Source: an uncultured Bacilli bacterium
Lineage (GTDB): Bacteria > Bacillota_I > Bacilli_A > RF39 > UBA660
NCBI GenBank assembly: GCA_934167665.1
Contig: CAKPLN010000002.1
Coordinates: 1 to 64,000 of the forward strand
Reading direction: 5' to 3'
Length of the DNA stretch: 64,000 nucleotides
How positions within the stretch are numbered: position 1 is the first letter of the stretch; each line of letters begins with the position of its first letter. Below, piece after piece: positions 17,299 through 25,904 of this stretch. Both the position numbers and the translations under genes were made by a program. The notes under the pieces were generated by a model, which did no database searches, was not told where the DNA came from, and saw nothing but the letters and a program-made list of their open reading frames with translations.

Positions 17299-20226
17299 TT
17301 ATAGTTTTCTAATTAAATTTGAAATTTGTGTATTATTTATCTGTACTCTAAACTTAACATCATATCCATCTTCTTTTAGCTGTTCAAAAAATTTTTCTGC
17401 ACATTTAATTTTATATTTTTGATCAGATGGAATATCATCTTCTGTTTTATAATCTTTTGTCTCTAAAACTAGATTAATTTCCTTAATATCATTATCTCTT
17501 TTAACAACATACATAAAATCAGGACTATAACTTGCACCATCAATAAGTGGTATTCTAATACTTCTTGATGGTATTTTCCCGAATACAATGACTTCTTCAT
17601 TATCTAACGTTATGTTCTTTTTTTCTAATTCGGAATCATATAAACAAATATCGTATAAATACTTATCACTCGGTTTATCATTTTCACTATATCCTACCCC
17701 AAGACTACCATCAGCAACATATTCCTTAGGATTTCCTACTTTATCAGTTAATGCTGTTTCTTCGTTTTCCAAAGCGGTTGAAGAATATTTAAATTTTCCA
17801 AATAATGTTTCATGTTTCCAATTATTTATTTTATTTATAAAATTAATTAAAGTATTATTATTGAAAAAGGAAGCTTCTAATGTTCTATTATTACTAAACT
17901 CAACAAATGCACTATGTATTACTTTTATTGGGATATTTGTGCTGTTATATATTTTATTTAAAAACACATTATATGGAATTGAATCTTCATATACTCCGTA
18001 TTCAGTTCCTGCCTCTCTAACCATAAAAGCACCATTTTCATCAGTCATAATTTTATTTTCATAGCTTACAAGTTCTGCAGTACCTTCAATTCCAGATTTT
18101 AATATATTTACAAGTTGCTTTGATATTTCATCATCATCCATCTTAGAATAAGAAATAAAATATTTTCTGTTTAATATAGACCATAATTCTTTAATTTCAT
18201 TAAATCTATTCTTTCTAATCTTTGCCTTATGAATAACATTATTGTTTTTATTAATAACTTTTCCTGATTTTAAACCAATATTTAAATCAGGATATTCACT
18301 AAACAATCTATCCCTATTAACAGTAACTATATTTTTATCCATATCAATATAATCTTTTTGTAATAATTCAATAAATATTTCTTTTGAAGTCTTTCCTAAT
18401 GAACTTGCTAATGCACTTAATTGTTCATCGGTAATAACCTTATTTTCACAAATATCTCCATTAATTTCATTTATTAACTTTTCTGCAAAGTCTCTTTCAG
18501 TAAAATCAACAATATAGTTTAAATAAAATTGTTCATCAGAAATACGTGATAAGCTTTCATTTACAGGTAACCGTAATCCTCTACCAACTTCCTGTATTTT
18601 GCTATTATCACTACCACTACTTCTTAATTTAGCAATAGTGAACACATTTGGGTTGTCCCACCCTTCTTTTAGTGTCCATTTTGAAAATATAAATCTAAAT
18701 GTATTAAACTTACCATTTTTCTTATAAATTGATAAAGTCTCTTCCTTATTAATTAAAATATTATTAATTTCCTCTGCAACGTTCTCATCAGAATCATTAT
18801 TATCTTTTGAAAAATAACCACCATGACATTTTGAAATATCTTTTAAAGTTTCTTCCAAATATTGTTTATACAATAATTCATTAGAATCTTCTATATTTAT
18901 TTTATTTAATTCTCTTTCGATTTTTTTCTTCAATATTTTTTCAAAAATATCTTTTAAATATGTAGGCTGAGGATTCTGTTTGTTTTCCCTGTAAGAATCT
19001 ATATCGTCAATAAAGAAAAGTGCCAAAGTTTTAATTTTATCTCTTCTTTTAAAATTTTGCTTTTCTGTTTCAAAATGTGCATCTAAGGCGTTTTCAATCA
19101 TTACAGTTTGATAGGAAGTTGAATATATATCAGCATATATTTCAGATCCTTTATTTAATTCCTGACCATTTGATAATAATAATGTTTTTCCAATTCCATC
19201 AATATATATATTTTCGAATGAATTATCAATTTGTTTTAAAGAATCTCCTTTTTCCAATTCGAATGTTTTCTTATTGTTTTCTGAAATTAATTCTAATCTT
19301 GCAGTTTTCTTATTGTTTAATTCTAATACTTTAATTTTTTTGTTGTTGCCATTAGGTGACTCTAAATATTTGACACTCACACCTTTAACTAAGTTTTGGT
19401 TAAATGCATCGCAACTACCTAAGTTATAAATCAAATTATGATAATCCTTTTGAATATTTTTACCATTTTTTATATCAGGAAAAGTCGCTCCAAATCTTAT
19501 AATACACTGTGGCTTTATTTTATTTTTAATAAATTCAAATGTTTTATTTCCTTTTGAAAATCTATGAGGTTCATCTATTATAATGAACGGTTTAGTTGCA
19601 TTAATCGCTTCACTTGGTATTGAAAAATCTTCAACTGTAGACGAATAATCTTTAGTAAGCAAAGAATTATCTTTAAATAATTGCATATTAACTATCAAAA
19701 CACTAATTCTATTTCTTATTAATTCTGATGTTTCTACAAATCCTCTTATACTACTTGGAAAAACATCTTTTCCTTTTTTACTACCTTTTTTAGCATTCAA
19801 TATATATAAATCTATACTTTTTCCATATTGATCTTTAAAATGACTAATTGATTCAAATGAGTTAATAAAATTAGTTGTTCCTAATTTAATAGGTAATGAA
19901 GGTACTAAAATTATAAACTTATGAATACCATAATTTTTATTTAATTCAAAAATTGTTTTTGTATATACATAAGTTTTTCCTGTACCAGTTTCCATTTTAA
20001 TATCAATATTCAAATAATCACCAACATCAACATTTCCTTTCAATGATGAAGGTAATTCATTATTTAACTCTTTTATATTGTTTAACAAATTACTAGAATT
20101 CAAATTTATAATAGGATTAGCATATTTTAATGTATTATTTAAAATAGGAACATTTTCAAATACTTTATTTATTCTATCAACAGCTTCTGTTTGATGCTTT
20201 AATCCTTTTTCAAGTTTTAATCCCAT
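17299..20226 (-). CDS. res: Type III restriction enzyme, Res subunit
   Basis: A 975-residue ATP-dependent translocase/nuclease of type III restriction. The helicase part has Walker A METGTGKTY (near residue 79), the DEAD-like box IIDEPHRF (near 218), the later motif TLKEGWDNPNVF and the arginine motif VGRGLRLPV. The C-terminal nuclease has SPDFMYVV ... LVLETKDYK, a PD-(D/E)XK active site around residues 900-925. It acts with Mod and cuts DNA when two inversely oriented unmethylated sites are met. It follows mod by 13 bases, with AAGGAG before the ATG. It appears intact. Confidence 0.95.
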   Translation of the reverse strand: MGLKLEKGLKHQTEAVDRINKVFENVPILNNTLKYANPIINLNSSNLLNNIKELNNELPSSLKGNVDVGDYLNIDIKMETGTGKTYVYTKTIFELNKNYGIHKFIILVPSLPIKLGTTNFINSFESISHFKDQYGKSIDLYILNAKKGSKKGKDVFPSSIRGFVETSELIRNRISVLIVNMQLFKDNSLLTKDYSSTVEDFSIPSEAINATKPFIIIDEPHRFSKGNKTFEFIKNKIKPQCIIRFGATFPDIKNGKNIQKDYHNLIYNLGSCDAFNQNLVKGVSVKYLESPNGNNKKIKVLELNNKKTARLELISENNKKTFELEKGDSLKQIDNSFENIYIDGIGKTLLLSNGQELNKGSEIYADIYSTSYQTVMIENALDAHFETEKQNFKRRDKIKTLALFFIDDIDSYRENKQNPQPTYLKDIFEKILKKKIERELNKINIEDSNELLYKQYLEETLKDISKCHGGYFSKDNNDSDENVAEEINNILINKEETLSIYKKNGKFNTFRFIFSKWTLKEGWDNPNVFTIAKLRSSGSDNSKIQEVGRGLRLPVNESLSRISDEQFYLNYIVDFTERDFAEKLINEINGDICENKVITDEQLSALASSLGKTSKEIFIELLQKDYIDMDKNIVTVNRDRLFSEYPDLNIGLKSGKVINKNNNVIHKAKIRKNRFNEIKELWSILNRKYFISYSKMDDDEISKQLVNILKSGIEGTAELVSYENKIMTDENGAFMVREAGTEYGVYEDSIPYNVFLNKIYNSTNIPIKVIHSAFVEFSNNRTLEASFFNNNTLINFINKINNWKHETLFGKFKYSSTALENEETALTDKVGNPKEYVADGSLGVGYSENDKPSDKYLYDICLYDSELEKKNITLDNEEVIVFGKIPSRSIRIPLIDGASYSPDFMYVVKRDNDIKEINLVLETKDYKTEDDIPSDQKYKIKCAEKFFEQLKEDGYDVKFRVQINNTQISNLIRKL

Positions 20227-20239
20227 AATATACTCCTTT

Positions 20240-22174
20240 CTAGTATCTTGTTATTACCTCAACATTAATACTTTTAATATTTTTTACTTGTTGTAAATTA
20301 TCTTTTAAAGTTTGAATTTCATTTAAAGTAAATGAGTAACCAAGCATAACAATTCTATTACAATCAAAATTTTCTTCTTTCTCGTATTTTTCAATTAATG
20401 CTTTAATAAATAAATCTGATATATTCCAATTTAATAAGTAAATTGTATTTTGACATTTATATGCAGTATAATCTTCTAATTCTAATTTTTCATATTTATC
20501 AGTTAATCCATAACCGTCTTCATTCATCCAAGTTGTTAATACTGCATTAATTCCAAATTCATCTAAAATACTACCATCTGAAATAACATAATTAGGTTCA
20601 AATTTTTCTAATTTATCTAGTGTATTTGTATTCACATCTTTAATAATATAATGTTTAAAACCATAATCTATATCAGCATTAGTTTCTTCTTTAATCTTTT
20701 TAGCAGCTTTTCTTATTCTTTCTTGACCTATCTCATCAATAGTTCTATATCCATTCTTATACGCTTCTGATTTTGTATCACATAATTCTTGTAATTGCAC
20801 TAAAATATATTTAATATTTCTTTTGTTATTAGATAATGTATTTAATTGCATTACAGCATCAGCAGTTGTAGATGAACCTCCAAAAAAATCTAAGACAATA
20901 TCATTGTTTGACACTCCTATTTGCAATAGGTCATATAATAAACTTACAGGTTTAGGATTGCTAAAAGCTTTAAAACCAAATAAACTTTTTATTCGTTCAG
21001 TACCATTACCGCTACTATATTCTGGTTTATATAATATTGATTTAGGTTTAGATGTAGGTAAATCTCCTAATGATGGTCTTTGTTTTTTGTACAAAGAAAC
21101 ATCAGTATCATTAATACTAACGATTATATCATTTGCTTGTTTAATAAACTTCTCTTTACTCCAACGCCATGACATTTCTTTTCCATTAGTTATTGGATAT
21201 ATTTCAATATCATCTTTAGTTTTTCTAATAACATTAACTGAGTTATCCTCTTTATTAACATATATTGGGAAAAACAAATTTGGCCTTTTTTCTCTAGGTG
21301 CATTAACACCAGTAGATTTTAAATTTGCTCCTTTTTTATAATATCCAATTTCATCTTCGTCCCAAGCATCGGTTTCATCATCATCTATCTCTAATTGATA
21401 TACAGAAGATTTTTCTTTGTTTTTTGAATATACAATTGTATATTCATGTGTACCAGAAAAAGCATACTCATCATTGTTTCCTTTCAAATTCATTATTGTT
21501 GGTAACATACCTAAAATGTTTTCTTCCCCAAAAACGCTATCACATAATAATTTTAATTGTGATTGCTCATTATCATCTATAGATATAAATATTACACCAT
21601 TTTCGCTTAATAATTGTTTTGCTATATATAATCTAGGATACATGAAAGTCATCCATGCAGAATGAGAGTTTGATTTAGTATTTGTCATACTATAGATTCT
21701 TTTTGCTTCATCTTCATTGATATCTAAAATATCCATTAATTTTTCAATACTTAAATTAAATTTATCATTATAAACAAATCCATCACTGCCCGTATTATAT
21801 GGTGGATCTATATAAATACATTTTATTTGACCGCTATAAGATTTTACAAGATGTTTTAAAGCGTCAATATTATCACCAGATATATAAATATTTTCACTGT
21901 CTTTATTTTCAACTTTATTATTATTTTCTTCATCCGGTACAAGTATAGTTTCAGTTTCTAAGGATGCAATATATTTAGCATAGTTCTTTCCTAAAAAATT
22001 TAACCCATACCCTTCCTTAACAATAGAAATATTTGCTTTTAATTCTTCTTCAAACACAGATATATCAAATTCACCATTTATATTAAAACAGTTTGGAAAC
22101 ATTTCTTTTAATTTGTTCATTTTATCTTCATTAACATCTATATTTTTGTTTTTCTCTACTACATTTTTAATCAT
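20240..22174 (-). CDS. mod: Type III DNA methyltransferase, Mod subunit
   Basis: A 644-residue N6-adenine methyltransferase that also gives the Res complex its DNA specificity. Motif IV is YIDPPYNTGSDGF (DPPY near residue 123). Motif I is DFFGGSSTTADAVM (near 431), with the usual FxGxG loop as FFGGS. The order DPPY before the SAM-binding motif is the beta group typical of Mod proteins, with the target-recognition region between. The start is the ATG at 22174 with GGAGGT five bases upstream; the TTG twelve bases earlier overlaps that site. The target sequence cannot be read from the protein. Confidence 0.95.
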   Translation of the reverse strand: MIKNVVEKNKNIDVNEDKMNKLKEMFPNCFNINGEFDISVFEEELKANISIVKEGYGLNFLGKNYAKYIASLETETILVPDEENNNKVENKDSENIYISGDNIDALKHLVKSYSGQIKCIYIDPPYNTGSDGFVYNDKFNLSIEKLMDILDINEDEAKRIYSMTNTKSNSHSAWMTFMYPRLYIAKQLLSENGVIFISIDDNEQSQLKLLCDSVFGEENILGMLPTIMNLKGNNDEYAFSGTHEYTIVYSKNKEKSSVYQLEIDDDETDAWDEDEIGYYKKGANLKSTGVNAPREKRPNLFFPIYVNKEDNSVNVIRKTKDDIEIYPITNGKEMSWRWSKEKFIKQANDIIVSINDTDVSLYKKQRPSLGDLPTSKPKSILYKPEYSSGNGTERIKSLFGFKAFSNPKPVSLLYDLLQIGVSNNDIVLDFFGGSSTTADAVMQLNTLSNNKRNIKYILVQLQELCDTKSEAYKNGYRTIDEIGQERIRKAAKKIKEETNADIDYGFKHYIIKDVNTNTLDKLEKFEPNYVISDGSILDEFGINAVLTTWMNEDGYGLTDKYEKLELEDYTAYKCQNTIYLLNWNISDLFIKALIEKYEKEENFDCNRIVMLGYSFTLNEIQTLKDNLQQVKNIKSINVEVITRY

Positions 22175-22187
22175 GTCTACCTCCAAT

Positions 22188-23081
22188 TTATTTTTTATTT
22201 ACCTTTAAAGATTGCTTAATCAATGGTATAAGATTATCAATATCTTCTTCAGAAGAAACCTCAACTCTATAATCACCATTTCCCCAATGTCCTACTTTTG
22301 TAATATCTTGGGCTATATTTAGTGGGTCGACAAGAGTACCTTTTTTTAGATTAATATCTACTTTTAACTTATTTTGATTAAATTCTATATCTACTATATT
22401 CTTTCTACCTTTAAAAGCCACATAAACTTTTTTTACATCTATATCAATATCATCCAATTCTAATATTTTATTTTTAAGTGATTCATATAATTTTTTTGTC
22501 TTTTCCGAAACTTTATTTAAATGGTCTTCTTCCGTATATACCTTTATTTCTTTATTTACTTCTTTTTGCTCACTTTCAACATCAAATTCTTCTATTTTTA
22601 CATTGCTGGTTTTCCTTATAAAATCAATATCAACAATATCATTTTCATATCTAGTTACTTTAATTAAATCAACAGGTATATTTTTAAAATCTGTTGCATT
22701 TAATTGATATGGTGTAAAAATTGGTGATACAAATATAATTCTTGATTGACTCCAATCAATGTCATTAATTGTTAGCGATGATTTTGTAATTGTATTATAT
22801 TGCAAAACAAAATCCGCCTTTCTTTCTAACAATAGCTTTAAATATGTATATCCTTGGTCAACTAAACTATGATTTTTTACATTTTTATATTCTATAATTT
22901 TAAATGACTTAGACTCATTATCAAAGGCTAGTGAATCTATCCTAAAATTTCCAACACCAAATTCAGTACAAATAAATTTAAATCCTAATATTTTTTCTAA
23001 ATTATTTTCAAAATATTTTTGTAGTTCTTTTTCATTTTTAAAATCATTCTGTTTTAATTCAATATTTCCTTTGAATATCAT
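22188..23081 (-). CDS. PD-(D/E)XK nuclease-like protein with DUF5655 domain
   Basis: A 297-residue protein in two parts. The N-terminal half has a restriction-like core: NFRIDSLAFD (Asp49), a short loop and IIEYKN (Glu64, Lys66), the D...ExK pattern of PD-(D/E)XK nucleases related to the DUF91/NucS type. The C-terminal half, with VGHWGNGDYRVEVSS near the end, matches DUF5655. It is the first gene of the defence operon, 13 bases upstream of mod, so it may be an accessory nuclease or DNA-recognition factor of the type III system. AGGTGAT lies upstream of its ATG at 23081. Confidence 0.85.
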   Translation of the reverse strand: MIFKGNIELKQNDFKNEKELQKYFENNLEKILGFKFICTEFGVGNFRIDSLAFDNESKSFKIIEYKNVKNHSLVDQGYTYLKLLLERKADFVLQYNTITKSSLTINDIDWSQSRIIFVSPIFTPYQLNATDFKNIPVDLIKVTRYENDIVDIDFIRKTSNVKIEEFDVESEQKEVNKEIKVYTEEDHLNKVSEKTKKLYESLKNKILELDDIDIDVKKVYVAFKGRKNIVDIEFNQNKLKVDINLKKGTLVDPLNIAQDITKVGHWGNGDYRVEVSSEEDIDNLIPLIKQSLKVNKK

Positions 23082-23128
23082 TAAGTATCACCTCGTAAAT
23101 CTATATGTATTAATTATAACACATATTT

Positions 23129-23134
23129 TGTCAA
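23129..23134 (-). promoter_or_regulatory. Possible -35 element of the defence operon
   Basis: A perfect TTGACA on the minus strand lies about 50 bases upstream of the first gene of the operon. The obvious TATAAT (23118-23113) is only 10 bases away, too near for this -35, so the actual -10 is unclear. The gap 23082-23257 also holds a GAATT...AATTC inverted repeat near 23167-23190. Confidence 0.35.
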
Positions 23135-23257
23135 ATTAGATAGGGCTTGGGACATTTCCCACATACGAATTTCGTACGGGAGTACAAATTCAGTGCTGGC
23201 TAGACAATAAGTATACTCCTACATTGATTTTTTTGTGTATTTTATTTTTTAATTTAA

Positions 23258-24364
23258 TTACGAAGTATAGTTACTTATTAATTGGATTATAATTTGATTT
23301 CTATGCATAACTAAACTTACTGGTTCATAAAAACACATGAACATTTCATTTTTATCCACCGATTTTTTATATAATTTCAAAAATAAAATTAAGTTTTTTC
23401 TTTGAAAATCAGTCATGTTTTTTAATAAAATATATATATTTTGATAAGAATTTTGATCCAAAAAATCAAAAAATTTATTCATAAAACCAATCATAACATC
23501 AGATAATTGTAGTCGAATATTTTTCTTAGAATCTTCAAAATTATAATTAGTAATATCACTATTTTTTAATTTATCTTGAATTTCTGTAATCTCATCAAAG
23601 CAATGAAACGATTTATAAAATTTCACACACATATCTAAGTTCAAGCCTGAATAACCATCAATTATTACTTTTTCTGAATTATTTTCTAAAAAAATTAATT
23701 GCTCCTTTTTTGAATATTCTTTAAATAATTGTCTACAAGTTTCAAGACCAAATAACATATTAGTATCAGTTTCATTAATCCAATTACACATTTTTTTGCA
23801 AAAAAACTCAATGTAATCTCCAGTAATATTTGGATAATTTGATTCTTCTAAAATATGTATAAGCCTATTTATATCTGTTTTTACATAAAAATATAATTCA
23901 TCTTTCATTATTGGTGCTAAAAAAGAATATGTTTCTTTATATTTATCCAACAACAAAGAATCAACTATTTCTATTATTACATCATAAAGATTATCAAAAG
24001 TAGAACAATGCAAATATATATCATTATCATACATAAATTCTAATATTTTATTTAAATTTTTTCCTCTCAAGCAGTTTATAAATGTATCTGTTTTTCCCGT
24101 ATCTATTTGTTTAAATTTTAATTCACCTTGTATATTTAATTTTTTTAATAATTCATCCCAATCAACCATATCATCTTTATTTTTTGCTAATGTTATTCCA
24201 CCTAGTCTATATTTTTGTAAAAAATTATCAATATTTAAATTTTTGTTATCTTTAAACTGAAATTTAATAAAATTATTTGTTTCATCATAATAAAAATTAT
24301 TAACAACATTAGTATCATAACCTTGCTCAGTATAGTATTCTTCTAGCAATGCACTAAGACTCAT
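23258..24364 (-). CDS. Unknown protein with DETNN motif (DUF3800-like?)
   Basis: A 368-residue soluble protein. Near the N-terminus is NNFYYDETNNFIKFQ followed by YRLGGITLA. A D-E-S/T-x-N start and an LGG strand recall DUF3800 proteins, which are RNase-H-like predicted nucleases common in phage-defence and mobile loci, but the match is by eye only. The middle (SLLLDKYKETYSFLAPIM ...) and the end are helix-rich and give no other hint. The start is the ATG at 24364, nine bases from GAGGAG (24374-24379). It lies upstream of the defence operon on the same strand, separated by about 176 bases. Confidence 0.72.
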   Translation of the reverse strand: MSLSALLEEYYTEQGYDTNVVNNFYYDETNNFIKFQFKDNKNLNIDNFLQKYRLGGITLAKNKDDMVDWDELLKKLNIQGELKFKQIDTGKTDTFINCLRGKNLNKILEFMYDNDIYLHCSTFDNLYDVIIEIVDSLLLDKYKETYSFLAPIMKDELYFYVKTDINRLIHILEESNYPNITGDYIEFFCKKMCNWINETDTNMLFGLETCRQLFKEYSKKEQLIFLENNSEKVIIDGYSGLNLDMCVKFYKSFHCFDEITEIQDKLKNSDITNYNFEDSKKNIRLQLSDVMIGFMNKFFDFLDQNSYQNIYILLKNMTDFQRKNLILFLKLYKKSVDKNEMFMCFYEPVSLVMHRNQIIIQLISNYTS

Positions 24365-24430
24365 AACAATCAACTCCTCACATATATTATAACATTAAAA
24401 ACACTACCATTTCTGATAGTGTTAATTTAT

Positions 24431-24730
24431 TTAATAATATCTTTTTAATCTTAATGGATTAGTATTTTTTACTACTAAATTGTATTTTATTTTTAATATT
24501 TCTTTTACTTTAGGTATAAGTCTAATAATATCACATCTACAATTAAATATATCTACAGCAGAGTTAATATGATTTATTAAATTACATTCTGATAAACAAT
24601 GTCTACTATATGCATTTGCTAAATAAAATGCTACTAAATCAGGTATAACATATTTATTTAAATAATTATTAACATTGTTATAGAAAGGTAAATATATTTT
24701 TTCAAATTTTTTATCAGTTATATCACACAT
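24431..24730 (-). CDS. Small unknown protein downstream of tnpV
   Basis: A 99-residue protein with several cysteines (HCLSECNLI ... IFNCRCDII) and a basic C-terminus. It overlaps the tnpV stop by eight bases (ATGTGTGA), so it is translationally coupled to it. No family is recognised. It is presumably an element accessory gene. Confidence 0.6.
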   Translation of the reverse strand: MCDITDKKFEKIYLPFYNNVNNYLNKYVIPDLVAFYLANAYSRHCLSECNLINHINSAVDIFNCRCDIIRLIPKVKEILKIKYNLVVKNTNPLRLKRYY

Positions 24731-25073
24731 AGATATAATCCTTTAGAATTATTTCTTCTGCTATATTTTTTATATTATTCATTTTACCTATCCATAGCAT
24801 TTGATTACTACTTTTTAATTCTTCAGTAATATTTTCTTTTTCAGCTAGTTCTTTAATTAACTTCTGCACCATCTCCATAACAGTAGTATCAATATTATGA
24901 AGATATTCTTTTAATTTATCACTAGCAAGTAAATCAAAATATAATCCTAACTTTTCTTTCTTCATATAATTTAATCTTAGTAATCCATACTTTCCCATAT
25001 TAAATCTTTCTTTATCTTCTAATTTTAAATCTGGCAATAAATAATCACCAACTTTTGTGTAACTAATATTCAT
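24723..25073 (-). CDS. tnpV: TnpV-type transposon-encoded protein
   Basis: A 116-residue protein matching the TnpV family found with large serine recombinases in Tn4451-like and related Firmicute elements. Diagnostic segments are YTKVGDYLLPDLKL, MGKYGLLRLNYMKKEK, KEYLHNID, and NQMLWIGKMNNIKNIAEEII at the C-terminus. Its role is unknown and it is not needed for the recombination chemistry. It is the first gene at the right end of the element, about 50 bases from the right repeat, with GGAGAAATGTT before the ATG. Confidence 0.88.
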   Translation of the reverse strand: MNISYTKVGDYLLPDLKLEDKERFNMGKYGLLRLNYMKKEKLGLYFDLLASDKLKEYLHNIDTTVMEMVQKLIKELAEKENITEELKSSNQMLWIGKMNNIKNIAEEIILKDYIYV

Positions 25074-25115
25074 AACATTTCTCCATTTCTTCCTATATTT
25101 ATTTGGCTTTAATTG

Positions 25116-25406
25116 TTATACATTCGTTACACAATGACTATCGCCACCTCCTGCATTTATGTGATTGGATATTAAAATTACATCAGAACCATTACCATAA
25201 GCATCAAGTATCCTGTTAATTCTTTCTGATCTTTCTAATGTTTCATCAGCATTACGAACTATAGTCGATGGTATCCCTAACTCTTGTAATCTTCTATACA
25301 TGTATTGAGCAGCTTCTAGATTTAAGTCTTTTTCAAGTAAGCCATTCCCTGATGCACCGGGGTCTTCTCCTCCATGTCCTGCGTCAATAACAACCTTTTT
25401 AGACAT
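25116..25406 (-). pseudogene. Split cell-wall amidase, N-terminal part
   Basis: The first part of the interrupted N-acetylmuramoyl-L-alanine amidase. VVIDAGHGGEDPGASGNG carries the first zinc histidine, LLEKDLNLEAAQYM the first glutamate ligand, and ISNHINAGGGD the second histidine. The host sequence ends there, at 25138 or within a few bases of it. Seven further residues (SHCVTNV or similar) come from the element before a stop at 25116. The missing second half, including the catalytic glutamate, is at 9579-10684. The start is the ATG at 25406 after AGGTGA. The truncated product of 96 residues should be inactive. Confidence 0.92.
25126..25138 (-). repeat. Right end of element (att half-site, inverted repeat)
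   Basis: The reverse complement of the left-end 13-mer (minus strand GTCATTGTGTAAC), reading inward from the right border. The amidase reading frame runs straight into it. Confidence 0.75.
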
Positions 25407-25541
25407 ATTTATCACCTAAAATATTGTATGAATTTATTTTGTTTATGCTACACGTCATTTATAATTTCAATTTTTTTATATTTTTTCAAAAAAAGCTTGA
25501 TTAATTTTTTTTACTGTGCTAACATATAAGTATCTTAGATG

Positions 25542-25547
25542 TATAAT
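25542..25547 (+). promoter_or_regulatory. -10 element of the structured RNA
   Basis: A perfect TATAAT, preceded by GATG, just before the start of the GC-richer structured region. No good -35 is visible. Transcription would begin near 25553. Confidence 0.5.
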
Positions 25548-25552
25548 ATGAA

Positions 25553-25884
25553 AATCGACAGGCGTGTGTATGCGTATCGTGTTACATTGCTGGGTTGGTT
25601 GGTCGATAGCTATTAAATTAGCGAAAGCCGTTGGAAAAGTTAGTTGAGCGATGAGCTTTGGCTATAATCCTATTACCGTCTAAGTGTACGCGCGTAGTGA
25701 GAGATGTAACTCACTGTTAATAGGGTGCTACGTCTGGGTACTGACATTTACTTAGATTTAGTGATTTAGTCGTTATGTTTCTTGAAGCTAAAGAGTTCTC
25801 AAGAAACTGTGGAGATGGCTGGTTACTTGGTAGTTTTCCATTTTAAAACTCGAAAGCATGATTTTGTCAGAATCATGTTTTTTT
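25553..25884 (+). ncRNA. Structured non-coding RNA candidate, about 330 nt (raiA-motif-like?)
   Basis: A gene-free stretch that is clearly richer in G and C than its surroundings, with a TATAAT upstream and an intrinsic terminator at its end. Visible helices: TAGCGAAAGC (25618-25627) with GCTTTGGCTA (one mismatch); CCTATTA (25669-25675) with TAATAGG (25718-25724), enclosing a hairpin AGTGAG/CTCACT; a possible CGTAG/CTACG (25693-25697 with 25729-25733) pseudoknot; and GTTTCTTGA/TCAAGAAAC (25777-25785 with 25799-25807). It is not tmRNA, RNase P RNA or 6S by their conserved motifs. I suspect the raiA-motif class of Firmicutes but cannot confirm it. Confidence 0.65.
25857..25884 (+). terminator. 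Terminator of the structured RNA
   Basis: CATGATT (25857-25863) and AATCATG (25871-25877) form a stem around a 7-base loop, followed by seven T residues. Confidence 0.8.
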
Positions 25885-25904
25885 GTATTCTGTATAGACT
25901 ATAT

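Larger units (their letters stand above)
10685..25138. mobile_element. Integrative element with large serine recombinase, inserted in an amidase gene
   Basis: The boundaries come from the two halves of one amidase gene that flank it and from the inverted 13-bp repeat GTCATTGTGTAAC at 10685-10697 and its reverse complement at 25126-25138. The element carries a large serine recombinase, TnpV, an HTH protein, DinD, several unknown proteins and a restriction-modification operon. All genes lie on the minus strand. No conjugation genes are present, so it would be mobilised by others or move only within the cell or by phage. Base composition is slightly more AT-rich than the flanks. The precise crossover bases are uncertain within about ten bases (see findings). 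Confidence 0.88.

Noticed and set aside
23113..23134. TTGACA plus TATAAT as one promoter of the defence operon
   Set aside because: The two hexamers are only 10 bases apart, so they cannot act together as a sigma-70-type promoter. Only the -35-like element is listed, with low confidence.
10685..25138. Element as a prophage or ICE
   Set aside because: There are no capsid, tail, terminase, relaxase or type IV secretion genes. The content is recombinase, TnpV and defence genes.
25553..25884. tmRNA, RNase P RNA or 6S RNA as identity of the structured RNA
   Set aside because: No tRNA-like 3' end or tag reading frame, no GAGGAAAGUCC/ACAGAA core, and no single long bulged hairpin.
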